Shown: positions 1 through 10,162, counted from the first letter of the stretch. The stretch is 64,000 nucleotides of DNA from Paracoccaceae bacterium (GCA_024304985.1 JAMWZC010000007.1:62001-126000); one strand, 5' to 3'. A program made the numbers and translations. The notes: generated from the letters alone by a model not told the origin.

Positions 1-1
1 G

Positions 2-103
2 CTGGTCATCGGCATCCTGTCAGCCTCGATCGCGCCGCCGACCATGCATCAGGCTTTGGGCGGGTTGCTGATCCTGACAGGGATCGTGCTGATCACGCTG
101 TAG
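2..103 (+). CDS. EamA/DMT-family transporter, C-terminal end only
   Basis: Open reading frame entering from the left edge and ending in TAG at 101-103. The 33 visible residues are almost wholly hydrophobic (start LVIGILSASIAPP, end LLILTGIVLITL), which matches the last helix or two of a drug/metabolite (EamA) transporter, where a conserved small-residue helix is followed by a final helix. The rest of the gene lies outside the window, so the family call is tentative. It is followed by 76 bases and then the pob/pca operon on the same strand. Confidence 0.5.
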   Translation: MVIGILSASIAPPTMHQALGGLLILTGIVLITL

Positions 104-128
104 TTTCTGCATGCGCCATTTTAATTGA

Positions 129-1345
<1,217 letters not shown>

Positions 1346-1346
<1 letters not shown>

Positions 1347-2134
1347 TGCGTATTGCCGATCTGGGGGATATCAAGCTTCACTACCGTATCGACGGCGACC
1401 TGTCGGGGCGGCCTGTGGTGTTCGCAAACTCGCTGGGCACCGACCTGCGCCTGTGGGATCAGGTGCTGCCGCTGCTGCCCAAGAGGTTGAAATACATCCG
1501 CTATGACAAGCGGGGGCATGGGCTGTCGGAACTGACGCCTGCGCCCTATGCCATGGGCACATTGGTGCGCGATGTGGAACGGTTGATGGATCATCTGGAG
1601 GTCAGGGACGCGCTTTTTGTGGGCCTGTCCATCGGCGGGATGATCGCGCAGGGTCTGGCCGTGAAACGGATGGATCTGGTGCGGGCGATGGTTCTGTCGA
1701 ACACCGGCGCCAAGATCGGTCAGCCGGCGATGTGGGATGACCGGATTGCCGCGGTCCGCGCGGGCGGGATCGAGGCTTTGGCCGATGCGATCATGGAGCG
1801 GTGGTTTTCGGCGCCCTTCCGCAAGACGGACGCATTCCACGCCTGGCGCAACATGCTGGTGCGGCAACCGGCAGAGGGCTATATCGGCTGTTCTGCGGCG
1901 ATTTCGGGGACGGATTTCTACACGCCGACTTCGGGCCTGCGCCTGCCGACGCTGGGGATTGCCGGGTCTGATGATGGTTCGACGCCGCCCGATCTGGTGC
2001 GTGAGACGGTGGAGTTGATCCCCGGGTCGCAGTTCCATCTGATCCGCAAGGCGGGGCATCTGCCTTGTGTCGAGCAGCCCGAAGAATACGCCGCTGTATT
2101 GACCAGGTTCATGCAGGATGTAGGTCATGTCTGA
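1346..2134 (+). CDS. pcaD: 3-oxoadipate enol-lactonase (PcaD)
   Basis: Alpha/beta hydrolase that opens beta-ketoadipate enol-lactone to beta-ketoadipate, the last ring-derived step of the protocatechuate branch. The 262-residue protein shows the nucleophile elbow GLSIGG with Ser95 and a C-terminal GHLPCVEQP block with the catalytic His near 238. The start codon overlaps the pobA stop by one base (TGATG), indicating translational coupling. The next gene, pcaC, overlaps its 3' end by 8 bases. Separate pcaD and pcaC genes, rather than a fused pcaL, are seen here. Identification is strong because of both motifs and context. Confidence 0.93.
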
Positions 2135-2510
2135 GCGGTTCGACAAGGGCATGCAGGTGCGCCGCAAGGTTCTGGGCAATACCCATGTGGACCGGGCCGA
2201 GGCGGCAAAGACAGCGTTTGACGAACCCTTCCAGACGCTGATCACCGAAGGGGCATGGGGCACCGTCTGGGCCAGTGACGGAATCAGCTTGCGCGAACGG
2301 TCGATGCTGACGCTGGCGCTGCTGGCGGCGACGGGGAATTTCGAGGAAATCCCGATGCATATCCGCGCCACGGCCCGGACGGGGGCCAGCAAGCGCGATG
2401 TGTTGGAGGCGTTTCAGCATGTCGCGATCTATGCCGGGGTGCCGCGGGCCAATCATGCGCTGAAACTGGCCAAGGCGACCTATGCCGAGATGGAGGCAGA
2501 GAATGAGTGA
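2127..2510 (+). CDS. pcaC: 4-carboxymuconolactone decarboxylase (PcaC)
   Basis: Small 127-residue protein of the carboxymuconolactone decarboxylase family, converting gamma-carboxymuconolactone to beta-ketoadipate enol-lactone, the PcaD substrate. The sequence around RSMLTLALLAATGNFEEI and the following IRATARTG segment are typical of the all-helical CMD fold. Length fits stand-alone PcaC proteins. It overlaps pcaD (8 bases) and pcaH, so the operon is translated as a coupled unit. There is no AhpD-type CxxC pair, which argues for the decarboxylase rather than a peroxidase relative. Confidence 0.93.
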   Translation: MSERFDKGMQVRRKVLGNTHVDRAEAAKTAFDEPFQTLITEGAWGTVWASDGISLRERSMLTLALLAATGNFEEIPMHIRATARTGASKRDVLEAFQHVAIYAGVPRANHALKLAKATYAEMEAENE

Positions 2511-3240
2511 GACGACAGATCAAGGCCCGCTGATCCCGCGCCAGCGGCATCTGCATCCGGTTCCCTACGATCCCGAATACAAGACATCCGTGCCGCGCTC
2601 GCCGAAATGGCCGCTCTTGTCGATGGAAAGCACGCCCAGCGAGGAGACGGGGCCACGGTTCGGCCACTCCCTGCTGGGGCCACTGGATAACAACCTGATC
2701 CTCAACTTCTCAAAGGATGGCAGCCCTGCGATTGGCGAGCGTATCCTGATGCATGGGCGGGTACTGGATGAGAATGCGCGGCCCGTGCCGCATACTCTGG
2801 TGGAAATCTGGCAGGCCAATGCGGGCGGGCGCTATCGGCATGTGAAGGACAATTATCTGGCCCCGCTGGACCCGAATTTCGGCGGTTGCGGGCGCACGAT
2901 CACCGATGCGGAGGGGCGCTATCAGTTCCTGACGATCCGGCCCGGGGCCTATCCTTGGCCGAACCGGGCGAATGACTGGCGACCGATGCATATCCATATC
3001 TCGGTCTTTGGGCACAGTTTCGGGCAACGCCTGATCACGCAGATGTATTTCGAGGGCGACCCCCTGATCGACCGCTGCCCGATTGCCGCGACGATCAAGG
3101 CGCGCAGCCAGTTGGACCGTCTGGTGGCGCCTCTGGACATGAGCCGGGCGCGGCCTTTGGATTTTCTGGCCTACAAGTTCGACATCGTACTGCGCGGGCG
3201 GCGACAAACCATGTTCGAGAACAAGCTGGAGGGGATGTAA
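2503..3240 (+). CDS. pcaH: Protocatechuate 3,4-dioxygenase beta subunit (PcaH)
   Basis: Iron-bearing subunit of the intradiol dioxygenase that cleaves protocatechuate to 3-carboxy-cis,cis-muconate. The 245-residue protein has the Fe(III) ligand set in order: Tyr111 in GGRYRH, Tyr150 in PGAYPW, and His163 and His165 in MHIHIS. The ATG at 2503 (MSETTDQG) lies within the end of pcaC; a start seven codons upstream is possible in the same frame but extends further into pcaC without a better ribosome site. Followed after 3 bases by pcaG, its structural partner. Confidence 0.95.
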   Translation: MSETTDQGPLIPRQRHLHPVPYDPEYKTSVPRSPKWPLLSMESTPSEETGPRFGHSLLGPLDNNLILNFSKDGSPAIGERILMHGRVLDENARPVPHTLVEIWQANAGGRYRHVKDNYLAPLDPNFGGCGRTITDAEGRYQFLTIRPGAYPWPNRANDWRPMHIHISVFGHSFGQRLITQMYFEGDPLIDRCPIAATIKARSQLDRLVAPLDMSRARPLDFLAYKFDIVLRGRRQTMFENKLEGM

Positions 3241-3243
3241 GCC

Positions 3244-3843
3244 ATGGTGCAATCGCTTGAGACGCTGACCGAGACGCCATCCCAGACGGCAGGCCCCTAT
3301 GTGCATATCGGCTGCATTCCCAGCTTTGCCGGGTTGCCGGGGGTTTACCCTGAGGATCTGGGGCTGTCGCCGATTGCGGAGGGGGCCAAGGGGCAGATCA
3401 TCACCATCACGGGGGCTGTGATCGACGGCACCGGATGGGCGCTGCGCGATGCAATGATGGAAAGCTGGCAACCGGATGCGGCCGGGCTTTTCGCGGGACA
3501 GGCGGGGGCCGATCCGGCGGTCAGCGGATTTTGCCGCTTTGCCGCCGACAAGGACAGCGGGTTATTCACCCTGCGCACGGTGAAACCGGGCGCGGTGCGG
3601 CACCGCTCGGGCGCGATGCAGGCCCCGCATATCAGCCTGTGGATCGTGGCGCGCGGGATCAATATCGGCCTGTCTACCCGCATCTATTTCGAGGATGAGG
3701 ATAACAGTGCCGATCCCTTGCTGGCACGGATCGAACAGCGGCCACGGGTTGAGACGTTGATTGCAAAGCGGACCGGTGAGGGTCAGTATCGTTTCGACAT
3801 TCGTCTTCAGGGTGAGGGCGAGACGGTATTTCTGGATATCTGA
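3244..3843 (+). CDS. pcaG: Protocatechuate 3,4-dioxygenase alpha subunit (PcaG)
   Basis: Partner of PcaH in the alpha-beta dioxygenase. The 199-residue product begins with the characteristic TETPSQTAGPYVHIG segment and has the intradiol-dioxygenase beta-sandwich pattern (APHISLWIVARG, then LSTRIYFEDE). It lacks the full Tyr/Tyr/His/His iron set, as expected for an alpha subunit, which mainly contributes substrate-binding residues at the subunit interface. It starts 3 bases after pcaH and ends immediately before the next gene, so expression is operonic. Confidence 0.94.
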   Translation: MVQSLETLTETPSQTAGPYVHIGCIPSFAGLPGVYPEDLGLSPIAEGAKGQIITITGAVIDGTGWALRDAMMESWQPDAAGLFAGQAGADPAVSGFCRFAADKDSGLFTLRTVKPGAVRHRSGAMQAPHISLWIVARGINIGLSTRIYFEDEDNSADPLLARIEQRPRVETLIAKRTGEGQYRFDIRLQGEGETVFLDI

Positions 3844-4554
3844 ATGGCTGACTTTCTTCTGATCCACGGCTCGTGCCACGGCGCGTGGTGCTGGCGTGAC
3901 CTGATTCCGGCGCTGGAGGCGCGGGGGCATAGGGCCCGCGCCATTGACCTGCCGGGGCATGGGGCGGATGCCACGCCTTACCAAGAGATCACGCTGGAGG
4001 GTTACGCGCAGGCGATCGTCGACGCCATCGACTCGCCCGTGATGCTGGTTGGTCATTCCATGGCGGGTTTTCCGATTTCCCTGGCCGCCGAGATGGCCCC
4101 GGACAAGATCGCGCGGCTGATCTATCTGTGCGCCTATGCGGCGCAGGATGGGCGATCTCTGGTCGAGATGCGGGCGGAAGCGCCGCGTCAGCCGATGGCC
4201 GATGCCGCGATCCGGACCGAGGATGGGTTGGCTTTCCGCGTCGATCTGGCCAAGGCGCCGGGGCTTTTCTACAACGACTGCCCGGCCGAGGCGGTGGAAT
4301 ACGCCCTGCCCCGCCTGTGCATTCAGGCGATCAAGCCGCAGGCCACGCCGATCCGGCTGGGCGCGGCCCATGCCAGCGTGAAGCGCAGCTACATCCGCTG
4401 CGATGATGATCAGACGATCCCGCCCGAGTATCAGCGGACCATGACGGAGGGCTGGCCGGACGCGGATGTTTACGCCATGCCGACGGGGCATTCGCCGTTC
4501 TTTGCCGACCCGGAGGGTCTGGCCGATCTGCTGACCCAGATCGCGAAGGGCTGA
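3844..4554 (+). CDS. Alpha/beta hydrolase embedded in the pca operon
   Basis: A 236-residue alpha/beta hydrolase resembling the plant methyl-esterase/hydroxynitrile-lyase branch (start FLLIHGSCHGAWCWRDL). It has the oxyanion HG, nucleophile elbow GHSMAG with Ser72, and the catalytic His216 in GHSPFF. It is clearly a different branch from PcaD. It begins directly after the pcaG stop and ends 3 bases before pcaB, so it is co-transcribed with ring-cleavage genes although no known step of the protocatechuate branch needs it. A role in hydrolysing an aromatic ester that feeds the pathway is an inference only. Confidence 0.8.
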   Translation: MADFLLIHGSCHGAWCWRDLIPALEARGHRARAIDLPGHGADATPYQEITLEGYAQAIVDAIDSPVMLVGHSMAGFPISLAAEMAPDKIARLIYLCAYAAQDGRSLVEMRAEAPRQPMADAAIRTEDGLAFRVDLAKAPGLFYNDCPAEAVEYALPRLCIQAIKPQATPIRLGAAHASVKRSYIRCDDDQTIPPEYQRTMTEGWPDADVYAMPTGHSPFFADPEGLADLLTQIAKG

Positions 4555-4557
4555 GCC

Positions 4558-5886
4558 ATGGCCGCATCCGTGTTCGACAGCCCTCTATACAGCCGCCTTT
4601 TCCCGGCGGGCGATGTGGGCAAGCTCTTCACCGATACGGCCGAGGTGCGCGCCATGCTGCTGGTCGAAGGCGCACTGGCACGCGTGCAAGGCGCGCTGGG
4701 GGTGATCCCGGAAACGGCGGCGGCCTTCATCCACCGCGCCGCGATGGAGGTGCAGATCGACCCTGCCGGGCTGGCGGCACCGACTGGGCAGAATGGTGTC
4801 TCGGTCCCCGGTCTGGTGGCCGCTTTCCGTGCCGCGATGGAGGCGCCGGAACATGCGCAATACGCCCATTGGGGCGCGACCTCGCAGGATATCATCGACA
4901 CGGGGCTGATGCTGCGGTTGCGGCAGATGCTGGTGTTGCAGGAGGAGATGCTGCGGGCCACGGTCAAGGCGCTGGGGCGGCTGGCGGCGGATCATGCCGA
5001 TCTGCCGATGGCGGCGCGGACCTATGGGCAGCACGCGACACCCACCAGTTTCGGCGCGACGGTGGCGCATTGGGGCGCGCCGCTGCTTGATCTGGTGGGG
5101 GAGTTGCCTGCGTTGCGGCAATCATCGCTCTGGGTGTCGCTGTCGGGGGCGGCGGGCACATCGGCGGCTTTGGGGCCAAGGGCGTTTGAGACGCGGGAGG
5201 CGTTGGCCAAGGCGCTGAACCTGCATGATCCGGCGCGCAGCTGGCACAGTGACCGCGGGCCGATCCTGCGGATTGCCGATTGGCAGGCCCGGCTGGCCTT
5301 GGCCCTTGGCAAGATGGCCGAGGATCTGTTGATCCTGACGCAGACGGGGATTGGCGAGGTCTCGCTTGGTGCCGCTGGCGCCTCCTCGACCATGCCGCAG
5401 AAACAGAACCCGGTGTCACCATCGGCCATGGCGGCGACGGCGCGGCATGTGGCGGGGCTGCAGGCCACCTTGCAGGGCGCGGCCTTGCATCGGCTGGACC
5501 GGGACGGGGCGGCGTGGTTCACCGAATGGCTGGTGCTGCCGCAGCTTTGCCTTGCCACCACTGCGACACTGATTCACGCACAAAGCCTGTCCCAGACACT
5601 GGCCCCCTTGCCCCGCGCGATGCTGGGCGCGATGATCGACGGGCAGAACCTGATCCATGCCGAGGCGTTGAGTTTCGCGCTAGCGGCGCATCTGCCCCGG
5701 CCTGACGCGCAGGCGGCGATCAAGGCGCTGTGCAAAAAGGCCGGCGAGACCGGCGCGGATCTGGCCGATCTGGCGCGCGCCTCTTATCCTGATCTGGATC
5801 TTTCCCCGGTTTTCGATCCCACGCAGCAGATGGGCCTTGCCCCCGATGAGGCGCGTCGCTTCGCGGCTGCGGCAGGGGCGCTTTAG
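4558..5886 (+). CDS. pcaB: 3-carboxy-cis,cis-muconate cycloisomerase (PcaB)
   Basis: Fumarase/aspartase-superfamily enzyme that lactonises 3-carboxy-cis,cis-muconate to 4-carboxymuconolactone, linking PcaHG to PcaC. The 442-residue protein carries the superfamily loop SSTMPQKQNP (residues 276-285) with the catalytic serine, and the conserved HWGATSQDIIDTG block in its first third. Last gene of the operon. It converges with the minus-strand glsB-like genes across a 54-base gap that holds a dispersed 21-base repeat. Confidence 0.94.
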   Translation: MAASVFDSPLYSRLFPAGDVGKLFTDTAEVRAMLLVEGALARVQGALGVIPETAAAFIHRAAMEVQIDPAGLAAPTGQNGVSVPGLVAAFRAAMEAPEHAQYAHWGATSQDIIDTGLMLRLRQMLVLQEEMLRATVKALGRLAADHADLPMAARTYGQHATPTSFGATVAHWGAPLLDLVGELPALRQSSLWVSLSGAAGTSAALGPRAFETREALAKALNLHDPARSWHSDRGPILRIADWQARLALALGKMAEDLLILTQTGIGEVSLGAAGASSTMPQKQNPVSPSAMAATARHVAGLQATLQGAALHRLDRDGAAWFTEWLVLPQLCLATTATLIHAQSLSQTLAPLPRAMLGAMIDGQNLIHAEALSFALAAHLPRPDAQAAIKALCKKAGETGADLADLARASYPDLDLSPVFDPTQQMGLAPDEARRFAAAAGAL

Positions 5887-5887
5887 C

Positions 5888-5908
5888 TTCTTCTTGCTGA
5901 AAATATCC
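5888..5908 (-). repeat. Dispersed 21-base intergenic repeat, copy 1 (variant)
   Basis: Read on the minus strand this is GGATATTT, TCAG, CAAGAAGAA. It matches the dispersed element seen at seven other sites, in the same variant form as the copy at 49426. It sits immediately after the pcaB stop, between converging genes. Confidence 0.6.
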
Positions 5909-5940
5909 AAAGGGCAACGCGGCCATGGGCGCAGGTTGCG

Positions 5941-6180
5941 TTACTTGCGGCCCGTGTAAAGCTGCCAGAGCCAGATCAGCAACAGCGAACCGAGGATCGC
6001 GCCCACCAGTCCGGCGCCGAAGCCCATCACTGCCAGCAGGGCGCGCAGCACCAGCCCCCCGATCAGCGCGCCGACCATGCCGATCACGATGGTGGTGATG
6101 ATATCCGCCTCGATCCGCATCAGGCGTGTGGCGATGAAACCCGCCGCAGCCCCTATGATCAGCAACCAGATCACCGCCAT
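5941..6180 (-). CDS. GlsB/YeaQ/YmgE-family small membrane protein
   Basis: A 79-residue, almost fully hydrophobic protein with about three membrane helices and the glycine-rich helix pattern of the transglycosylase-associated (YeaQ/YmgE) family, whose members are stress-linked inner-membrane proteins of unknown mechanism. The ATG at 6180 is preferred over the adjacent in-frame GTG at 6183 because GGAGG then lies 5 bases upstream. It is the second of two adjacent minus-strand genes for similar small membrane proteins. Confidence 0.75.
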   Translation of the reverse strand: MAVIWLLIIGAAAGFIATRLMRIEADIITTIVIGMVGALIGGLVLRALLAVMGFGAGLVGAILGSLLLIWLWQLYTGRK

Positions 6181-6189
6181 CACAGCCTC

Positions 6190-6429
6190 CTATCGTTTGC
6201 GCCAATGGGTCGGGACCAGAATCAACGCTCCGATCGAGGACAGGATCGCGTCCACGCCGGGGGTGCCGATGCTGAGACCGAACATGATCCGCACGAAGTA
6301 AAAGAGGAACGCCCCGCCGACGCAAATGATGATCGATTGCAGGTAACCGTTATGGGTGAAACCCGTCTTTTCCGAGGCATAGCCGACGATCCCCGCTATC
6401 ACCACCGTTCCGATCATCGTGGGAAACAT
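6190..6429 (-). CDS. Small membrane protein, GlsB-like
   Basis: A 79-residue hydrophobic protein (start MFPTMIGTVVIAGIVGYASEK) with about three predicted membrane segments and a charged end, THWRKR. Size, glycine content and adjacency to the YeaQ-like gene (9-base gap) suggest a paralogue or functional partner. The family match is weaker than for its neighbour. It lies 10 bases beyond the fmt stop and is probably transcribed from the same def-fmt promoter region. Confidence 0.6.
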   Translation of the reverse strand: MFPTMIGTVVIAGIVGYASEKTGFTHNGYLQSIIICVGGAFLFYFVRIMFGLSIGTPGVDAILSSIGALILVPTHWRKR

Positions 6430-6439
6430 CGTTCAACCC

Positions 6440-7345
6440 TTATAGTTGCGTGCCTTTGGACAGCGGCATGCCGCGCAGAAACTCTGCCGCATCCTGCGCG
6501 CCGCGCCCGGCCCGTTGCAAGCGCAAAAGCTGCACCGCACCCGTGCCGCAGGCGACGGTCAGGGCATCGTCCAGCACCGTACCGGGCGCGCCCGTGCCTT
6601 GCGCCAGACGCGAGGCCAGCAGTTTGATCCGCTGGCCGTCATGGAGGGTCCAGGCGCCGGGAAAGGGCGAGAGGCCACGGATCAGCCGGTCCACCTCAAG
6701 CGCGGGGCGGGACCAGTCGATGGCGGCTTCGGCCTTGTCGATCTTGCTGGCATAGGTGACGCCGTCGGCGGGCTGTGCTTCGGGCACCAGATCACCCAGC
6801 CGGGAAAGGGCCTCGACGATCAGGCGTGCGCCCATCCGGGACAGGCGGTCGTGGAGTTGGCCTGTGGTTTCCGCGGGTCCGATGGGGGTCGCCGCGCGCA
6901 GCAGCACGGGGCCGGTGTCCAGACCCGCGTCCATCTGCATGATGCAGATACCCGTTTCGGCATCGCCCGCCATGATGGCGCGGTGGATGGGGGCGGCACC
7001 GCGCCAGCGCGGCAGAAGGCTGGCATGGATGTTCAGGCAGCCATGTCTGGGCGCGTCCAGCACCGCTTGCGGCAGGATCAGACCATAGGCCACAACCACG
7101 GCCACATCGGCATTGAGGGCGGCGAAATCCGCCTGCGCCTCCGCCCCCTTGAGGCTGGTGGGGTGGCGGACCGGCAGGCCCAGTTCGGCCGCGCGCTGAT
7201 GCACGGGGGTGGGCGTCTCCTTTTTGCCGCGTCCTGCGGGGCGGGGCGGCTGGCAATAGACGGCGGCAATGTCATGGCCCGCGGCGACCAGCGCATCCAG
7301 CACCGGGACCGAAAATTCGGGCGTGCCCATGAACACCAGTCTCAT
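6440..7345 (-). CDS. fmt: Methionyl-tRNA formyltransferase (Fmt)
   Basis: Formylates initiator Met-tRNA using 10-formyl-tetrahydrofolate. The 301-residue protein has the N-terminal [16 protein letters not shown] signature and the catalytic block with Asn105 and His107 in LNIHASLLP and Asp143 in AGLDTGP, followed by the smaller C-terminal tRNA-binding domain. Length is normal. Its ATG overlaps the stop of the upstream deformylase-like gene by 4 bases, forming a coupled unit for adding and removing the formyl group. Confidence 0.96.
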   Translation of the reverse strand: MRLVFMGTPEFSVPVLDALVAAGHDIAAVYCQPPRPAGRGKKETPTPVHQRAAELGLPVRHPTSLKGAEAQADFAALNADVAVVVAYGLILPQAVLDAPRHGCLNIHASLLPRWRGAAPIHRAIMAGDAETGICIMQMDAGLDTGPVLLRAATPIGPAETTGQLHDRLSRMGARLIVEALSRLGDLVPEAQPADGVTYASKIDKAEAAIDWSRPALEVDRLIRGLSPFPGAWTLHDGQRIKLLASRLAQGTGAPGTVLDDALTVACGTGAVQLLRLQRAGRGAQDAAEFLRGMPLSKGTQL

Positions 7346-7836
7346 GCCTGTTTCCTTGCGCGGCGGAGCAGCATGTCGCGTTTCACCTTTGACAGGTGAT
7401 CGAAATACATCCGGCCTGCCAGATGGTCGATCTGATGCTGCACCGATGTGGCCCAGAGGCCGACGAAATCCCGTTCCTCAACCTCGCCCTGTTCGTTGAG
7501 GAAGCGCACGAGGACCGCGCGGGGGCGGCTGATCGTGGCGGACACACCGGGGAGGTTGGGGCTGGCTTCTTCGTGGTCGCGCAGCTGGACCGAGGCGTGG
7601 ACGATCTCGGGGTTGGCCATGCGCACGGCCTGCCCGCGCTTGTCCGAGGCATCGACGACGGCAAGGCGCAGCATCACGCCGATCTGGGGCGCGGCGAGGC
7701 CGACGCCGGGCATCGCTTCCATCGTGTCGATCATGTCGGTCCAGATGGCGCGGATCTCATCGGTGATGGCGGGCACATCGGCCGCAGGCGTCCGCAGGCG
7801 CTTATCGGGCCATGGGATGCAGCGGCGCGCGGTCAC
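7342..7836 (-). CDS. Degenerate peptide deformylase-like protein
   Basis: A 164-residue member of the deformylase family in which the first motif is intact (GVGLAAPQ, ending at residue 51) but the other two are altered. The EGCLS position reads EASPN, so the metal-binding cysteine is Ser92, and HExDH reads HQIDH (134-138), so the catalytic glutamate is Gln135. Family knowledge says both residues are needed for metal-dependent deformylation, so this copy is probably inactive or has another activity. It is otherwise full length with no frameshift, arguing for a retained function. It overlaps both neighbours by 4 bases. Confidence 0.85.
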   Translation of the reverse strand: MTARRCIPWPDKRLRTPAADVPAITDEIRAIWTDMIDTMEAMPGVGLAAPQIGVMLRLAVVDASDKRGQAVRMANPEIVHASVQLRDHEEASPNLPGVSATISRPRAVLVRFLNEQGEVEERDFVGLWATSVQHQIDHLAGRMYFDHLSKVKRDMLLRRARKQA

Positions 7837-8342
7837 GCGGGGCGCACCGGAAAGCTGACGGAATAGGCTTCTTCCACCACGCGGCGCGCCTCGGGTGAGA
7901 GACGGTCGAAGGTGACGATCCCGTCAAGATGATCCAGTTCATGCTGCGCGCAGCGCGCCTCGAACCCGTCCAGCTCCACCTCTTGGACCGCGCCGTCGAG
8001 ATCGCGGTAGCGCAGCAGGATACGTTCGGGGCGCATCACCTCGGCCAGAACGCCGGGGATCGACAGGCAGCCCTCAGAGCCGGGGGCCATGCCATCGGCA
8101 CGCAGGATTTCGGGATTGATGCAGACCATCGGTGTCATATCGCCATCCTTCCAGCCGCAATCCATCACGAAAAGCCGCTTCAAGACGCCCACTTGCGGCG
8201 CGGCAAGGCCGCGACCGGGGGCATCATACATCGTTTCGAACATGGCGCGGACCAGATCGCCCAGATCGTCATCCGGGCCGACCGGGTCGCAGACCGTGGA
8301 GAGCCGTACGTCCGGCCAGCGCAGGATCGGCAGCCCGCTCAC
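7833..8342 (-). CDS. def: Peptide deformylase, second copy
   Basis: A 169-residue deformylase with all three motifs: GRGLAAPQ (43-50), EGCLS (90-94, metal ligand Cys92) and HELDH (134-138, catalytic Glu135). It should remove the formyl group from nascent peptides. The Arg in GRGLAAPQ replaces the more usual Ile or Val. Middle member of three tandem deformylase genes, overlapping each neighbour by 4 bases. Confidence 0.92.
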   Translation of the reverse strand: MSGLPILRWPDVRLSTVCDPVGPDDDLGDLVRAMFETMYDAPGRGLAAPQVGVLKRLFVMDCGWKDGDMTPMVCINPEILRADGMAPGSEGCLSIPGVLAEVMRPERILLRYRDLDGAVQEVELDGFEARCAQHELDHLDGIVTFDRLSPEARRVVEEAYSVSFPVRPA

Positions 8343-8860
8343 ACCCGCGCCCTGTCGCGTTTCAGTTTCTGCATCCTGCGGGTGATCAACTGACGGCGCA
8401 GCGGGGTGAGGTAGTCGATGAAGAGTTTGCCATCCAGATGGTCCACCTCGTGCTGCACGCAGGTGGCCCAGAGGTCGGCGAAATCCTCTTGCTGTTCGTT
8501 GCCGTTGCGGTCGATCCAGCGCACCGTCACTTCGGCGGGGCGGGTCACGTCGCCATATTGTTCGGGGATCGAAAGGCAGCCTTCCTCATAGGTGCTGCTT
8601 TCGTCCGAGGATGCCACGATCTCGGGGTTGAACATGATCAGGGGGCGCGGGGTTTCCTTGTCGCCCTTGACGCAATCCAGCACGATCAGCCGTGCATTGA
8701 TCCCCACCTGCGGGGCGGCCAGACCGATGCCCGGCGCGTCATACATGGTTTCCAGCATGTCATCGGCCAGTCGGCGCAGATCATCGCTGAGGTCCGGCAC
8801 GGGGGCCGAGACCTTTTTCAGGCGCGGGTCGGGATGGATCAGGATCGTGCGTTTGCTCAT
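8339..8860 (-). CDS. def: Peptide deformylase, canonical copy
   Basis: A 173-residue peptide deformylase with canonical motifs GIGLAAPQ (44-51), EGCLS (93-97, Cys95) and HEVDH (137-141, Glu138). N-terminal MSKRTILIHPDPRL is typical of the main housekeeping enzyme. First gene of a minus-strand operon continuing into two more deformylase-family genes and fmt, each junction being a 4-base ATGA-type overlap. Confidence 0.95.
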   Translation of the reverse strand: MSKRTILIHPDPRLKKVSAPVPDLSDDLRRLADDMLETMYDAPGIGLAAPQVGINARLIVLDCVKGDKETPRPLIMFNPEIVASSDESSTYEEGCLSIPEQYGDVTRPAEVTVRWIDRNGNEQQEDFADLWATCVQHEVDHLDGKLFIDYLTPLRRQLITRRMQKLKRDRARV

Positions 8861-8982
8861 ATCCCGTCAGATAGGACGAAGGATCGGACGGTGCAATGGG
8901 CCAAAAGGGCCGTCTGCGCGCAAAATTGCCCGTTGCAGCCGCCACTCCACTGGGTAGGCTGGCGCGCAAACAGGAGACGCGC

Positions 8983-10155
8983 ATGAGCTTTGATACCAGG
9001 ATCGACCGTTTCGGCACCCATTCCGTGAAATGGGACATGATGGAGACACTCTATGGCGTGCCGGCCCAGGACGGCATCCCGATGTGGGTGGCCGACATGG
9101 ATTTCCGCGCGCCGGATTGCATCCAGCGGGCCGTGGCGCAGATGGTGGAGCATGGGGTTTACGGCTATTACGGGGATGACGCGGCCTATCGCGCGGCGAT
9201 CTGCTGGTGGATGCAGGACCGGCATGGCTGGACAGTGCAGCCGGAGTGGATCTTTTCGCCGCATGGGTTGGTGAACGGGACGGCGCTGTGCGTGGATACC
9301 TATACGCAACCGGGCGACGGTGTGGTGCTGTTCACGCCGGTTTACCACGCGTTTGCCAAGGTCATCAAAGCGAATGGGCGCAAGGTCGTTGAATGTCCGT
9401 TGGTAAACAATGACGGGCGTTACGAGATGGATTTCGACGCCTATGACGCACAGATGGACGGGACGGCCAAGATGGTGATCCTGTGCTCGCCGCATAATCC
9501 GGGCGGGCGCGTCTGGACACGGGCCGAGTTGCAGGGCGTGGCGGATTTCGCCAAGCGGCACGATCTGATCCTTGTGTCGGACGAGATCCATCACGACCTG
9601 CTGTTTCCTGGGGTCACGCATACGGTGATGGCCAATGTGGACGCCAGCATCAGCGACCGGCTGATCATGATGACGGCCACGACCAAGACCTTCAACATCG
9701 CGGGCAGTCACACGGGGAATGTGATCATTCCCGATGCGGCGCTGCGGGCCAAGTTCGAGCAGCGGATGATGGGTTTGGGTCTGTCGCCCAATTCCTTTGG
9801 TCTGTTCATGGCGACGGCGGCTTATTCCCCGGAGGGCGCGGCCTGGGTGGATGATCTGATGGTCTATCTGGATGGCAACCGGCGGGTGTTTGACGCAGGG
9901 ATCAACGCGATCCCGGGCCTTGCGTCGATGCCGCTGGAGGCGACCTATCTGGCATGGGTGGATTTCGCGGGCACGGGGATGGACCAGGCCGAGTTCACGC
10001 GGCGCGTGGAACAGGGCGCGCATATCGCGGCCAATCACGGACCGACCTTCGGCAAGGGGGGCGAGACGTTTCTGCGGTTCAATCTGGCCACGCCGCGCGT
10101 GCTGGTCGAGCAGGCGGTGGAGCGGATGCACAAAGCTTTTAGTGATCTGCAATAA
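8983..10155 (+). CDS. MalY/PatB-family PLP C-S lyase or aminotransferase
   Basis: A fold-type I PLP enzyme of 390 residues. The N-terminal MWVADMDFRAP and YGYYG segments are typical of the MalY/PatB (cystathionine beta-lyase) branch, and the Schiff-base lysine is Lys235 in TKTFNIAGSH. Likely activity is alpha,beta-elimination of cystathionine or a related thio-amino acid to give a thiol, pyruvate and ammonia. The frame is open 29 codons upstream, but the ATG at 8983 has AGGAG about 6 bases before it and starts the conserved region. Transcribed divergently from the def operon. Confidence 0.87.
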   Translation: MSFDTRIDRFGTHSVKWDMMETLYGVPAQDGIPMWVADMDFRAPDCIQRAVAQMVEHGVYGYYGDDAAYRAAICWWMQDRHGWTVQPEWIFSPHGLVNGTALCVDTYTQPGDGVVLFTPVYHAFAKVIKANGRKVVECPLVNNDGRYEMDFDAYDAQMDGTAKMVILCSPHNPGGRVWTRAELQGVADFAKRHDLILVSDEIHHDLLFPGVTHTVMANVDASISDRLIMMTATTKTFNIAGSHTGNVIIPDAALRAKFEQRMMGLGLSPNSFGLFMATAAYSPEGAAWVDDLMVYLDGNRRVFDAGINAIPGLASMPLEATYLAWVDFAGTGMDQAEFTRRVEQGAHIAANHGPTFGKGGETFLRFNLATPRVLVEQAVERMHKAFSDLQ

Positions 10156-10162
10156 GGCGATC

